A stretch of 34,793 bases of DNA from positions 1 through 34,793 of the forward strand of contig CAJXSW010000022.1 in NCBI GenBank assembly GCA_913060645.1. Reading direction: 5' to 3'. The translations under genes and the position numbers were made by a program. Each line of letters begins with the position of its first letter. The first letter of the stretch is position 1. Of the stretch, positions 1-8,217 are shown piece by piece. The DNA is from an uncultured Dokdonia sp. Its GTDB lineage: Bacteria; Bacteroidota; Bacteroidia; Flavobacteriales; Flavobacteriaceae. The notes under the pieces are model-generated. The model was given only the letters and a program-made list of their open reading frames with translations. It did not search any database and had not been told where the DNA came from.

Positions 1-21
1 TCAGATGTGTATAAGAGACAG
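1..21 (+). other. Illumina Nextera adapter remnant (not genomic)
   Basis: Positions 3-21 are the Tn5 mosaic end AGATGTGTATAAGAGACAG, preceded by TC. The TC matches the end of the read-1 (i5-side) Nextera adapter, whereas the i7-side adapter would give GG. The genomic sequence therefore starts at 22. Translated in the frame of the first gene, the adapter gives the artefactual peptide MYKRQ. Confidence 0.97.
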
Positions 22-780
22 ATGGTAGACATGGCGCTGCTAGACATTGCTTCAAAAAAGATGAATGTGCCGCTTTATCAATTTTTAGGCGGTTATCGTG
101 ATAGTATTGCAACGAGTATTACCATAGGTATTTTAAGTATTGAGGAAACATTAAAGCAGGCTCAAGAATATGTAGACCAAGGATTTACAATTATTAAGCT
201 CAAAGGAGGTTTATCGCTAGAGGAGGATGTAGAAAAAATACACCGCTTGCGCGAAAATCATCCACACCTCACCCTACGCTTTGATGGAAACCAAGGCTAC
301 ACCGTAGCGCAGGCTGTGACATTTGTTGAAAAAACTAGAGCGTCCCGCATAGAAATACTAGAACAACCAACCCTAGTCGCAGACGAAGAAAAACTAGGAG
401 AAGTAACGAGAAAAGTTCACATCCCAGTTATGGCAGATGAGAGTTTAAAATCACTGAAAGATGCCTTTAGACTTGCTCAGAACAGCCGTATGAATATGGT
501 AAATATCAAGATTCAAAAAGTAGGTGGTATTATGGAAGCAATGCATATCAACTCTGTAGCGAGAGCTGCAGGACTAGAAGCAATGATAGGCTGTATTGAT
601 GAGTGTAGACTTGGCATTTCTTCTGGATTACACTTTGCATTATCTCGTCCTAATACAGTGTATGCAGATCTTGATGGACATCTAGATTTTGAGAATGATC
701 CTTTTAAAGGATTGTTTAGCCTAGAGAAAGGAATCTTAAGACCTAATGGAAAAGCTGGCTTGGGGTTGAGTGATTTTTAG
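22..780 (+). CDS. Dipeptide epimerase (enolase superfamily), 5' end missing
   Basis: This is the C-terminal 252 residues of an enolase-superfamily enzyme of the L-Ala-D/L-Glu (dipeptide) epimerase type, which inverts a dipeptide alpha carbon, often in cell-wall peptide recycling. Numbering from position 22, the barrel shows the KxK pair (K59, K61), metal ligands D88 (RFDGNQG), E114 (EILEQP) and D139 (MADES), and the opposing lysine in NIKIQKVGG (about 163). A DxD pair (D216, D218) is the motif that binds the substrate ammonium group in Ala-Glu epimerases. The ATG at 22 is internal: family members have a capping domain of roughly 100 residues before the DMALLDI helix, lost here at the adapter junction. 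Muconate cycloisomerase-like annotation is the main alternative, and substrate specificity is not proven. Confidence 0.85.
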   Translation: MVDMALLDIASKKMNVPLYQFLGGYRDSIATSITIGILSIEETLKQAQEYVDQGFTIIKLKGGLSLEEDVEKIHRLRENHPHLTLRFDGNQGYTVAQAVTFVEKTRASRIEILEQPTLVADEEKLGEVTRKVHIPVMADESLKSLKDAFRLAQNSRMNMVNIKIQKVGGIMEAMHINSVARAAGLEAMIGCIDECRLGISSGLHFALSRPNTVYADLDGHLDFENDPFKGLFSLEKGILRPNGKAGLGLSDF

Positions 781-796
781 GGAATAAAATGATAGT

Positions 797-821
797 AAGG
801 CAAGTTAAATCAACTTGTCTT
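797..821. terminator. Weak bidirectional terminator between convergent genes
   Basis: A ten-base stem (797-806 with 812-821, one G-U pair, loop AAATC) lies between the epimerase stop and the convergent gene ending at 810, overlapping the stop codon of the latter. T-runs on both sides are short, so efficiency is uncertain. Confidence 0.4.
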
Positions 822-1229
822 ATTGTCTTTAATTAAAATAATAACTCCAATAAAAATCAATAGAGACGCAAAAACGAATTGCATAGGATCGTACTCTCCT
901 TCAAATATAAAATAGTCTTCATCTTTATTAGATAGCATTCTAACCTGATTATTACCAGAAACAAGATGACAGAATTTATTGCCTGCCTTCTTTCCATAGG
1001 TTTCACCTTTAAATAGAAGTTTACAATAGCCTCCTCTAGTACTCAAATTACGACAAGATAATGGAGCCTCTATGACATCCATAATAACTATCATATTAGC
1101 ATCGACCATCTCCTTCTTTTCATATGTATTGTAGATCGAAAGAAAGGCAACAGTAATAATAAGTCCCGCTCCAATTTTGAGGCCTTTACTGATAATAAAA
1201 TAGAGAAACTTATTCTTCAACAACTTCAA
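810..1229 (-). CDS. Hypothetical two-TM membrane protein
   Basis: I do not recognise this 139-residue protein. It has an N-terminal membrane segment (about residues 17-34), a central soluble part of about 80 residues with three cysteines (CRN, YCK, FCH), and a C-terminal membrane segment (about 115-133) before a short charged tail. The loop would lie on one side of the inner membrane. The start is a TTG: the first ATG comes after the first membrane segment, so a TTG in the 1220-1229 region is more credible. It overlaps the upstream lipoprotein gene by about 20 nt and looks translationally coupled to it. It is the last gene of the cmk-headed run. No function can be assigned. Confidence 0.6.
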   Translation of the reverse strand: MKLLKNKFLYFIISKGLKIGAGLIITVAFLSIYNTYEKKEMVDANMIVIMDVIEAPLSCRNLSTRGGYCKLLFKGETYGKKAGNKFCHLVSGNNQVRMLSNKDEDYFIFEGEYDPMQFVFASLLIFIGVIILIKDNKTS

Positions 1230-1821
1230 TTAGTCCAGAGTTTTCAAACATAAATCCAAAATCTACATTACTTTCAATACTATTAACTTCATCAATTATT
1301 TTAAGTAATAAAATTTTTGTGTCATCAATCTTTTTTGACTCATCAACGTTGATACTTATCCACTTTCTTTCTGTACCTAGAGGGTAATTATTATCACCAT
1401 TAAAATTTAGCAAGTGATAACGCAATACCGAGTTTAGACTATCTATTGGATATTTTAGATCATTATTTACAGTAATACTATCTGTATTAATATAAACTAC
1501 TTCTTTCATTTTATAATGAAATATATCTCCGCAAAATTGTAGTGGTTGTATTTTAAAGATTTTACTATTAGTTTCTAGCTTAAATAGCGCATAATTTTTT
1601 TCGCAATCAATCTCTTCTAAAATTTTAGTTATTTCACTAAAGCTCGCTAATGTGTCGATATCATACTCAATAAATCCATTCGCCAGATTTCTAATTGTAA
1701 GAAAATTTTGCTGCTCTTTCTTAAATGGATTTTTGCCATTATTATGATTACAGCTAGTTGTGAAATACATCAAAGCTGAAACAATTATTATGTTTCTAAA
1801 ACTTTTAAAAAATTTCATCAT
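1210..1821 (-). CDS. Hypothetical lipoprotein
   Basis: This is a 203-residue protein with a type II signal peptide: basic N-terminus, hydrophobic stretch at 11-20 and a lipobox TTSC with Cys24, so it is probably anchored in the inner or outer membrane. The mature part is rich in Asn, Ile, Lys and Asp, with no motif I recognise. Its start (tandem ATG ATG) lies inside the 3' end of the upstream DUF4345-like gene (17-nt overlap), and its own 3' end overlaps the next gene by about 20 nt, so the three appear to be expressed as one unit. It is noticeably AT-rich compared with cmk and porQ, which may indicate a fast-evolving or acquired gene. Confidence 0.65.
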   Translation of the reverse strand: MMKFFKSFRNIIIVSALMYFTTSCNHNNGKNPFKKEQQNFLTIRNLANGFIEYDIDTLASFSEITKILEEIDCEKNYALFKLETNSKIFKIQPLQFCGDIFHYKMKEVVYINTDSITVNNDLKYPIDSLNSVLRYHLLNFNGDNNYPLGTERKWISINVDESKKIDDTKILLLKIIDEVNSIESNVDFGFMFENSGLIEVVEE

Positions 1822-2194
1822 AAAACCTAAGATTCCATAAACCCCACCACATCATGACAGCTTCGGCTATCATTCCTGCGCCGTATTGTGGTGACCAGCC
1901 ATCTAGAATGGTGCTCACTAGCCTTCCTCCTGCGAGACCACCCATAAATAGTACATTTACTATGGTTGCAGATTTCCAGTGGTTTTTATTATTAATACCA
2001 TAAATCCAATAACCACCAAAGGCGATGTAGATTCCCATAATCGCTCTAAAGATATTCTTGAGCTCTAAGTCTTGTACTTCAAAACCAAATATATAAGGCA
2101 GTATAACACTGGGATGCGCTCCATAAACAAATGACATGGCTATCACAATACATGCAGATAGTGCTAGTTGTAAATTTTTAGGGAGCCTAGACAT
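1805..2194 (-). CDS. DUF4345-like small integral membrane protein
   Basis: A 129-residue protein with four predicted membrane helices (about residues 8-24, 45-66, 76-92 and 105-122). The pattern YGAHPSVILP, NIFRAIMGIYIAFGGYW, GGLAGGRLVS and DGWSP resembles the DUF4345 family of small bacterial membrane proteins, whose function is not established. It starts 6 nt downstream of the cmk stop and overlaps the following lipoprotein gene by 17 nt, so it is probably co-transcribed with cmk. The family assignment is from memory of the motif pattern and is moderately certain. Confidence 0.7.
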   Translation of the reverse strand: MSRLPKNLQLALSACIVIAMSFVYGAHPSVILPYIFGFEVQDLELKNIFRAIMGIYIAFGGYWIYGINNKNHWKSATIVNVLFMGGLAGGRLVSTILDGWSPQYGAGMIAEAVMMWWGLWNLRFYDEIF

Positions 2195-2200
2195 TATCGA

Positions 2201-2896
2201 TTAAACGAGACGTTTTGCAATACGATCTTTTGCCAGTTGTAATATAGTATGAAACTGATCTTCAATATTAGTTTCTGTATTGTCTATCTCAATAGCATCG
2301 GCTGCTTTTACGAGTGGAGAATCTTCACGAGTAGTATCTATGTGATCTCGCTCTACTACGTTAGAAAGTACTGCTTCATAACTCACTTTATCACCTCTTT
2401 CTACAAGCTCATTGTAACGACGTTTTGCACGCTCCTCTGCACTAGCAGTCATAAAAATTTTAAGCTCAGCTTTAGGAAATACTACGGTACCTATATCACG
2501 ACCGTCCATCACGATTCCTTTTTCTTCTCCCATGCGCTGCTGCTGCTCTACAAGTTTAGCGCGCACTTCTGAGATAGTAGCTATAGGGCTCACAAAGGAG
2601 GAAACCTCTAGGGTTCTGATGTACTTCTCTACACTCTTGCCATTAAGACAAACCTCTGCTTTTCCAGAAGCGGTATCTCTTGTAAATGAAATCTCGATAT
2701 CATCAAGCCTTTTTACTAAAGATTCTTTGTCAAAAAAACCATCAGAGATAAGGCTGTTTTCCATTGCATATAAGGTTACTGCGCGATACATCGCACCCGT
2801 ATCTACATAAATGTATTCTAGCCAGTCTGCAAGTTGTTTGGCTACTGTACTTTTTCCTGTGGATGAATATCCGTCTATGGCAATGGTAATTTTCAA
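2201..2896 (-). CDS. cmk: Cytidylate kinase
   Basis: CMP/dCMP kinase, which phosphorylates (d)CMP to (d)CDP using ATP in the cytosol. The 231-residue length is typical. The P-loop is at residues 8-16 (GYSSTGKST), followed by the NMP-binding segment DTGAMYRA (about 32-39), the DGRDIGT motif characteristic of Cmk, and a C-terminal lid region with RAKRR and RDHIDTTREDSPL. The start is the ATG at 2896, directly before the P-loop strand MKITIAIDG. It heads a minus-strand run with three small membrane/lipoprotein genes and lies 251 bp downstream of porQ, from which it is separated by a repeat element. Lon, porQ and cmk all point the same way. Confidence 0.96.
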   Translation of the reverse strand: MKITIAIDGYSSTGKSTVAKQLADWLEYIYVDTGAMYRAVTLYAMENSLISDGFFDKESLVKRLDDIEISFTRDTASGKAEVCLNGKSVEKYIRTLEVSSFVSPIATISEVRAKLVEQQQRMGEEKGIVMDGRDIGTVVFPKAELKIFMTASAEERAKRRYNELVERGDKVSYEAVLSNVVERDHIDTTREDSPLVKAADAIEIDNTETNIEDQFHTILQLAKDRIAKRLV

Positions 2897-3030
2897 GAGT
2901 ATGTGTTTTACACAAAAATAGGAAAACGTATGCTAGTGCTTACCATATAGATTTAAAGATTATACCTACTTGTATAGATGAGCATACTCGCTTCTTTAAA
3001 TGGAAGAAAGCGACAGCATGACTCGCTAGC

Positions 3031-3096
3031 CCCGATTGCAATGAAAATCCCACAGTGTAGCGATAGCGCAACGAGGAATTGTAATGAAAAGCGGGA
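3031..3096 (+). repeat. Dispersed two-unit repeat element, copy A
   Basis: In the porQ-cmk gap. Two imperfect direct repeat units, one starting CCCCGATTGCAATGAAAA and ending in TCCC, the other reading GAGGAATTGTAATGAAAAG and ending in GCGGG. They are about 42 nt apart and separated by a variable core. The CCC end of unit 1 can pair with GGG of unit 2. A second copy in reverse orientation is at 17551-17623. It is not coding in any frame. Confidence 0.7.
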
Positions 3097-3147
3097 AATC
3101 ACCTTATAAATACACCTAAAATGTGTTGCTCCTAAAATTGAAAAGAA

Positions 3148-4164
3148 TTATTGTAAGTCGATGCCTAGACCAAAGAAACTACTTGCCGCAGCGCTGTTAT
3201 AACGAGCATATGCATAATTGAAACGCATCTTGTTAATCTTGATCCCAAAGCCTGCACTGATACCAGCAAAACTGCGCTGATTGATAATACGCAGCTCCTC
3301 ACTCCTGCGGAAGTTGTAGCCCAGTCGCACGTTAAAACCACCTTTAGGAAACAACTCTACGCCTACAATCGCGTGACGAATTACATTATCGAGAATTCCT
3401 ATTTTTTCTGTGGTGGTATTGCCGTCAAGATCTGTGGTACCTCTAGCTTCATTTTCGAAGGCGATGTTCCACAGTTGTAAATTTTCTAGCGTCACGTGCC
3501 AGCGTATAGGCACGTTAGGTAAAATCTGAGAAATACCAGCGTCTATCTCTAGTGGAAGCTTCTCAAAAGTATCTACATAGGGTGTAAACTGGGTTCCTAT
3601 ATTACGTACCACTAATGCTGCGTTGAGATCCCAATCTTCGTAATTATAAGTAAGTCCAAGATCTATCGCTCCTCCCGCCGATGAATATTCGGCTAGTGTG
3701 GAGGTGATTAATTTTACATTTGCCCCCACGTGAAAATCCGTGTACGGAATATTAAGCGCGTAGCCCAATGAAAGCGACGCCTCACTACCGCCAAAATCTC
3801 CAGTAGAATTCCCATTCTCATCCCTACCATCAAAGGTTCCATAATTTACGTAAGTGATTCCCGCATGTAAGACCTGCGTGCGTCTATCCCATAAATAGGC
3901 ATAAGATGCCGTCCCATAATTAATATCTGCCAGGTAGTTTACATAATTCACAGAAAGCTGATTATCCATCCTATAATTAATGTTGGCTGGATTATAAAGC
4001 GCAGAGTCTGGGTCGTAGTCGTAGTTTGTAATGATTTTCCCTCCTAAAGCAGCTTGCCTAGGAGATGACATCAAGTTGAGAAACTGATAGGTAGCACGTC
4101 CTCCTAACTGGCTATAAGCCGTTAGTGAACACGCAAACAACAATAAAAAGAGACTCTTTTTCAT
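3148..4164 (-). CDS. porQ: Type IX secretion system protein PorQ
   Basis: A 338-residue outer-membrane beta-barrel of the PorV/PorQ family, a component of the Bacteroidota type IX secretion machinery that exports proteins with C-terminal sorting domains. A Sec signal peptide covers residues 1-18 (hydrophobic core LFLLLFACSLTA). The mature start GGRATYQFLNLMSSPRQAALGG and the following DPDSALYNPAN stretch are typical of PorQ. The rest is alternating amphipathic strands ending in an aromatic-rich strand (FGLGIDL), as expected for a barrel. It lies between lon and cmk on the same strand. A strong terminator at 4253-4283 separates it from lon, so it probably has its own promoter in 4165-4250, though I see no clear box. 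Confidence 0.88.
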   Translation of the reverse strand: MKKSLFLLLFACSLTAYSQLGGRATYQFLNLMSSPRQAALGGKIITNYDYDPDSALYNPANINYRMDNQLSVNYVNYLADINYGTASYAYLWDRRTQVLHAGITYVNYGTFDGRDENGNSTGDFGGSEASLSLGYALNIPYTDFHVGANVKLITSTLAEYSSAGGAIDLGLTYNYEDWDLNAALVVRNIGTQFTPYVDTFEKLPLEIDAGISQILPNVPIRWHVTLENLQLWNIAFENEARGTTDLDGNTTTEKIGILDNVIRHAIVGVELFPKGGFNVRLGYNFRRSEELRIINQRSFAGISAGFGIKINKMRFNYAYARYNSAAASSFFGLGIDLQ

Positions 4165-4252
4165 TAATCAGTACTGCATCATGATACATAACGATTGCAA
4201 TGATAGTATATTTTGAGAGGGATGGGAAATAATTAGAACTATAGGATAAAGA

Positions 4253-4283
4253 AAAAGGGAAACTCGTGATGAGTTTCCCTTTT
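4253..4283 (-). terminator. Intrinsic terminator of lon
   Basis: A perfect 13-bp stem (4253-4265 with 4271-4283, 5-nt loop). On the minus strand it ends in a run of T, 40 nt after the lon stop codon. Confidence 0.9.
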
Positions 4284-4293
4284 ATAATTTTTA

Positions 4294-4312
4294 CGCTTTC
4301 GCAAAAATTTGA
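4294..4312. repeat. Degenerate TTTCGCGAAA-family repeat downstream of lon
   Basis: CGCTTTCGCAAAAATTTGA: the left half matches the CGCTTTCGC arm of the dispersed palindrome, while the right half is altered. It lies 10 nt past the lon stop codon, between the stop and the terminator. The 18-nt sequence from 4295 is repeated exactly at 6932-6949, on the other side of lon. Confidence 0.75.
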
Positions 4313-4322
4313 CAATCTAACC

Positions 4323-6776
4323 TTAAGCTAGCGTTTTTGCATTCTTTACTTTTTGCTTAGTAAGTGCTAGTTCTAACACTTCGCTCATGTCACTTACGTA
4401 GTGGAATGTTAAGCCTTTTAAGTAGTCTTGCTTGATCTCTTCTATATCACGACGGTTTTGCTCACATAAGAGTATTTCCTTGATTCTTGCACGTTTGGCA
4501 GCAAGAATCTTTTCTTTAATACCACCTACAGGCAGTACTTTTCCTCTCAGGGTAATCTCACCCGTCATCGCTAGATTTTTCTTCACTTTACGTTGTGTAA
4601 ATAAAGAAACTAAAGATGTAAGCATGGTAATACCTGCACTAGGACCATCCTTAGGAGTTGCTCCTTCTGGTACGTGAATGTGCACATTATAATTATCAAA
4701 AATGGTAGGCTCTAGTCCTAAAATCTCTGCATTTGCTTTAATGTACTCCATCGCTATGGTAGCACTTTCTTTCATCACTTTACCTAAGTTTCCTGTGATA
4801 GATAGTGTTCCTTTACCTTTTGATAAAGCAGATTCTATAAATAAAATATCTCCTCCTACTCGTGTCCATGCAAGACCAGTAACAACTCCGGCAACTTCGT
4901 TATTTTCATATTTGTTTCGTTCCATTTTTGGAGAGCCTAGTATCTCGATAACATCTTCATTAGATATTTTCACATTATACTCTTCTTCCATCGCGAGGTT
5001 TTTTGCCCCGTAACGCACCATTTTTGCAACTTGTTTTTCTAGTCCACGTACTCCAGATTCTCTTGTATATCCTTCTACAATTTTTTCTAGTTGTGGCTTT
5101 GCTATTTTAAGTTGGTCATCTGTCATACCATGCTCTTTAAGCTGCTTAGGTAGTAAGTGACGCTTTGCAATCTCTGTCTTCTCCTCTATCGTGTATCCAG
5201 TAACGTTTATAATCTCCATACGATCTAGCAATGCTGGCTGTATGGTATTTAAACTATTTGAAGTTGCAATAAACATCACTTTAGAAAGGTCGTAACCCAT
5301 CTCAAGGAAATTATCGTGAAACTCACTATTCTGCTCTGGATCGAGTACCTCTAGTAAAGCAGAAGATGGGTCTCCCTGACTTCCTGTACTTAGTTTATCA
5401 ATCTCATCAAGTACAAAAACTGGATTACTAGTTCCTGCCTTACGTAAGCTCTGGATAATACGTCCAGGCATTGCTCCTATGTATGTCTTTCTATGCCCGC
5501 GTATTTCAGATTCGTCACGCATTCCACCTAGACTTACTCGCACGTACTCACGACCTAATGCTTCTGCTACCGACTTTCCTAAAGAAGTTTTACCTACTCC
5601 TGGAGGTCCGTACAAGCATAAAATAGGCGACTTCATGTCGTTACGTAATTTTAGTACCGCTAGGTATTCTATAATACGCTTCTTCACATCATCAAGACCG
5701 TAATGATCGCGGTCTAGAATCTTCATGGCACGTTTTAAATCAAATTTATCTTTAGAGAACTCATTCCAAGGAAGGTCTAAAAATAAATCAAGATAATTGC
5801 GCTGTATGCTATACTCAGCTACCTGAGGATTCATGCGTTGCATTTTTGAAAGCTCTTTACTAAAGTGCTTCTCTACTTTTGCATCCCACTTCTTTTTCTT
5901 TGCACGTACACGCATTTCTTCTAAATCATCCTCAGAGCTAGCTCCACCCAGTTCTTCTTGGATAGTCTTCATCTGCTGGTGTAAGAAATACTCACGCTGC
6001 TGCTGGCTCATGTCATTTTGAACCTTGTTCTGGATATCATTTTTAAGCTCCAACTTCTGGCGCTCCATATCCATAAACTTAAGCGTCTCAAGTGCTCGCA
6101 TATGCAAGTCGTTTATGTTAAGAAGCTCTTGCTTCTCTGCAACAGAGAGGTTCATGTTTGAACTCACAAAGTTGATCAAGAAAGAATCACTCTGGATATT
6201 CTTAATTGCAAAGGAAGCCTCAGAAGGAATATTTGGAGAATCTTGGATAATCTTAAGCGACAATTCCTTTATAGAATCGATAACTGCTTTAAAACCTTGA
6301 TCACCTGCTTCTGGGCGAACTTCTACATATTCCTTAATAGTAGCCTTCATGTAAGGCTCTACTTGCGTTACTTCATCTACCTCAAAGCGTTTTTTACCTT
6401 GTATGATAACTGTAACGTTACCGTCAGGCATTTTAAGCACACGTAAAATACGCGCTACTACGCCTACCTTATGAATATCATCTTCACCTGGATTTTCTAC
6501 CTCTTCATCTTTCTGAGCTACTACTCCTATTACTTTCCCTCCTTTATTTGCTTCATCTATAAGCTTTATAGAAGTATCTCTTCCTGCCGAAATAGGGATG
6601 ACTACTCCTGGAAAAAGTACGGTGTTACGCAAAGGTAAAATAGGCAAGCTTTCTGGAAGCTCCTCGTTATTAATTGCCTCCTCGTCTTCTGGAGTCATTA
6701 AGGGGATTAATTCTGCATCTCCATCTATCTCTTGCAGTGACAATCTGTCTAATGTTGTAAATTTTGGTTTTGCCAT
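4323..6776 (-). CDS. lon: ATP-dependent endopeptidase Lon
   Basis: Cytosolic AAA+ serine protease (about 817 residues) that degrades misfolded and regulatory proteins. Domains in order: acidic N-terminal leader, LonN substrate-binding domain (about 45-235, [14 protein letters not shown]), helical linker, and AAA+ module with Walker [10 protein letters not shown] (about 389-397) and Walker [10 protein letters not shown] (about 455). The LonC protease domain follows, with catalytic Ser713 in DGPSAG and Lys756, the second lysine of GGIKEK. The frame extends 6 codons further upstream, but the ATG at 6776 ([10 protein letters not shown]) is the better start. The gene is divergent from the ECF sigma gene and ends at a strong terminator. 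An identical 18-nt repeat lies just outside both ends of the gene. Confidence 0.97.
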   Translation of the reverse strand: MAKPKFTTLDRLSLQEIDGDAELIPLMTPEDEEAINNEELPESLPILPLRNTVLFPGVVIPISAGRDTSIKLIDEANKGGKVIGVVAQKDEEVENPGEDDIHKVGVVARILRVLKMPDGNVTVIIQGKKRFEVDEVTQVEPYMKATIKEYVEVRPEAGDQGFKAVIDSIKELSLKIIQDSPNIPSEASFAIKNIQSDSFLINFVSSNMNLSVAEKQELLNINDLHMRALETLKFMDMERQKLELKNDIQNKVQNDMSQQQREYFLHQQMKTIQEELGGASSEDDLEEMRVRAKKKKWDAKVEKHFSKELSKMQRMNPQVAEYSIQRNYLDLFLDLPWNEFSKDKFDLKRAMKILDRDHYGLDDVKKRIIEYLAVLKLRNDMKSPILCLYGPPGVGKTSLGKSVAEALGREYVRVSLGGMRDESEIRGHRKTYIGAMPGRIIQSLRKAGTSNPVFVLDEIDKLSTGSQGDPSSALLEVLDPEQNSEFHDNFLEMGYDLSKVMFIATSNSLNTIQPALLDRMEIINVTGYTIEEKTEIAKRHLLPKQLKEHGMTDDQLKIAKPQLEKIVEGYTRESGVRGLEKQVAKMVRYGAKNLAMEEEYNVKISNEDVIEILGSPKMERNKYENNEVAGVVTGLAWTRVGGDILFIESALSKGKGTLSITGNLGKVMKESATIAMEYIKANAEILGLEPTIFDNYNVHIHVPEGATPKDGPSAGITMLTSLVSLFTQRKVKKNLAMTGEITLRGKVLPVGGIKEKILAAKRARIKEILLCEQNRRDIEEIKQDYLKGLTFHYVSDMSEVLELALTKQKVKNAKTLA

Positions 6777-6931
6777 ATATAATGTGTGCCACAATGTCGT
6801 GTACTGCTACGCGCCTTGTGGATGTATAACTATTAGTATTCTCTTTAAATATAGTGAGTTTAGCCTATCATAAGATAATGGTTACCCTCACTGTGGGCTT
6901 TAATTCAATTGTTGTGCCAAGGGAGTATTTT

Positions 6932-6949
6932 GCTTTCGCAAAAATTTGA
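6932..6949. repeat. Degenerate palindrome copy upstream of lon
   Basis: GCTTTCGCAAAAATTTGA, identical over 18 nt to 4295-4312 and in the same orientation, so lon is bracketed by direct copies. Its left arm matches the dispersed CGCTTTCGCGAAAGCG palindrome. Confidence 0.75.
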
Positions 6950-7031
6950 AGAACCAACACAAATGCGCGTTCTTTATCTATGAAGTAAATACCTCCTTAC
7001 AATCGTTAGATTCAAAATAATGTTGTCAAAT

Positions 7032-7044
7032 TTTCACGAAAGTG
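7032..7044. repeat. TTTCACGAAAGTG palindromic variant
   Basis: Thirteen bases identical to the reverse complement of 27704-27716, where the sequence contains the xerD start. It resembles the TTTCGCGAAA family with CG changed to CA/TG. Here it abuts the candidate -35 element of the sigma gene. Confidence 0.5.
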
Positions 7045-7070
7045 TAACAAAGAAATAAAACCCGCATCTT
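7043..7070 (+). promoter_or_regulatory. Candidate ECF-type (autoregulated) promoter
   Basis: TGTAACAAAG (7043-7052) and GCATCTT (7064-7070), with 16 nt between GTAAC and CATC. This resembles the GTAAC / CGTC-type pairs recognised by ECF sigma factors, with one mismatch in the -10 element. It lies 20 nt before the GTG start of the sigma gene, consistent with autoregulation. This is an inference from motif shape only. Confidence 0.4.
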
Positions 7071-7090
7071 TACTATAGAATGAACCAAAA

Positions 7091-7669
7091 GTGAATTTTA
7101 CCAACCATCAAATAACCGAATTAATAACACTGTGCCAGCAAGGTGATCAGGGTGCTCAAATGGAGGTGTATAACCGCTACTACAAAGCGATGTACAATAC
7201 TTCGCTACGCATCGTAAAACACGAGGCAGAGGCAGAAGATATTATGCAAGAGTCCTTTTTGAGTGCTTTTACAAAGCTTCATAGTTACAAAGGGGAGGCA
7301 TCTTTTGGGAGTTGGCTAAAACGTATTGTAGTAAATAATAGCCTCAATGCTTATAACAAGGGAAAGAAACTCGATGAAACTCCACTAGAAGATCATTTAT
7401 ATAAGATAGAAGATGATGCAGAAGGTGTGAGTGAGGTAGACCTCACTAGTGTGAGAGCACAAGAAGTCGTTCATGCTATGAGTATGCTTAAAGATAATTA
7501 TAGACAATCACTGTCTTTACATCTTATAGAAGGTTATGACTACGAGGAAATGAGTGAGATAATGAATGTAAGCTATGCAAACTGCAGAACCATGGTGTCA
7601 AGAGCAAAAGACAGCTTACGAAAACTATTAAATAACAATGAAAAAGGAACCTATAGATCAAGTATTTAA
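7091..7669 (+). CDS. ECF-type RNA polymerase sigma factor
   Basis: A sigma-70 family extracytoplasmic-function sigma factor of 192 residues. Region 2 spans about 25-90 (YNRYYKAMYNTSLRIV, EAEDIMQESFLSAF, SFGSWLKRIVVNNSLN) and region 4 about 130-180 (LKDNYRQSLSLHLIEGYDYEEMSEIM, CRTMVSRAKDSLRK). The start is GTG at 7091: the nearby ATG at 7080 runs into a stop after four codons, and no ATG precedes region 2. The 3' end overlaps the next gene, a membrane anti-sigma-like protein, by 32 nt, which is the usual arrangement for a sigma held at the membrane until a signal. The downstream secreted proteins are the likely regulon. Target genes beyond that cannot be read from the sequence. Confidence 0.93.
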   Translation: MNFTNHQITELITLCQQGDQGAQMEVYNRYYKAMYNTSLRIVKHEAEAEDIMQESFLSAFTKLHSYKGEASFGSWLKRIVVNNSLNAYNKGKKLDETPLEDHLYKIEDDAEGVSEVDLTSVRAQEVVHAMSMLKDNYRQSLSLHLIEGYDYEEMSEIMNVSYANCRTMVSRAKDSLRKLLNNNEKGTYRSSI

Positions 7670-8198
7670 ACGTCTGGAAGGACGACTGGATACAGCTGCA
7701 CCTAGTGCAGATCACAAAGCTAATTTTCTAGCAAAATTACAGGCACAGGCTACAGAGGATATTCCTGCAAAGGAAACAAAAATAATACAATGGATGCGAC
7801 CACTGTTTATTGCAGCGAGTGTGATTCTTCTTGCAGGATTAATGTTTACACAGTTTAACGCTACGCCTAAAGCTAAGGAACTCGCAGATGTTTCTCCAGA
7901 AATGGAAAACACGCAAGATTTCTTTACAAAAACAATAGAACGTGAGCTCTTTGATATTAAAGAGAACATGAATCCTGAGAACCAAGCCATGGTAATGGAT
8001 GCCATAAAACAACTTGAAATCTTAGAGAAGAATTATGACAGTTTAAAGAAAGACCTTTCTGAAAGTGGAGAAGATAAGCGTGTGATCTACGCAATGATAG
8101 ACAACTTCCAGAATAGAATTGACCTCCTACAGCATGTAGTAGAACAAATGGATGCCATCAAAGAATTAAATGCTATTGAAAAAGCCGTAACGCTCTAG
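7638..8198 (+). CDS. Anti-sigma-factor-like single-pass membrane protein
   Basis: A 186-residue protein with a soluble N-terminal part (1-52), one membrane helix (about 53-73, PLFIAASVILLAGLMF) and a C-terminal helical, acidic domain (about 85-186) with coiled-coil character (IKQLEILEKNYDSLKKDL). The topology places the N-terminus in the cytosol, where it could bind the sigma factor whose gene it overlaps by 32 nt, with the C-terminus in the periplasm as a sensor. There is no zinc HxxxCxxC motif, so it is not a classical ZAS-type anti-sigma. The anti-sigma role is inferred from position and topology. Confidence 0.75.
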   Translation: MKKEPIDQVFKRLEGRLDTAAPSADHKANFLAKLQAQATEDIPAKETKIIQWMRPLFIAASVILLAGLMFTQFNATPKAKELADVSPEMENTQDFFTKTIERELFDIKENMNPENQAMVMDAIKQLEILEKNYDSLKKDLSESGEDKRVIYAMIDNFQNRIDLLQHVVEQMDAIKELNAIEKAVTL

Positions 8199-8217
8199 TT
8201 ACTCAAATAATAATCTT

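Larger units (their letters stand above)
6777..7090. other. Divergent lon / sigma-factor intergenic region
   Basis: This 314-bp gap contains the upstream regions of lon (minus) and the ECF sigma gene (plus), a degenerate palindrome at 6932-6949, a 13-nt palindromic variant at 7032-7044 and an ECF-type promoter candidate at 7043-7070. I found no open frame with coding character and no structured RNA I recognise. Confidence 0.6.

Noticed and set aside
4323-6794. Lon start at 6794 (MWHTLY...)
   Set aside because: The extra six residues do not resemble Lon N-termini, and MAKPKF at 6776 is a normal start.
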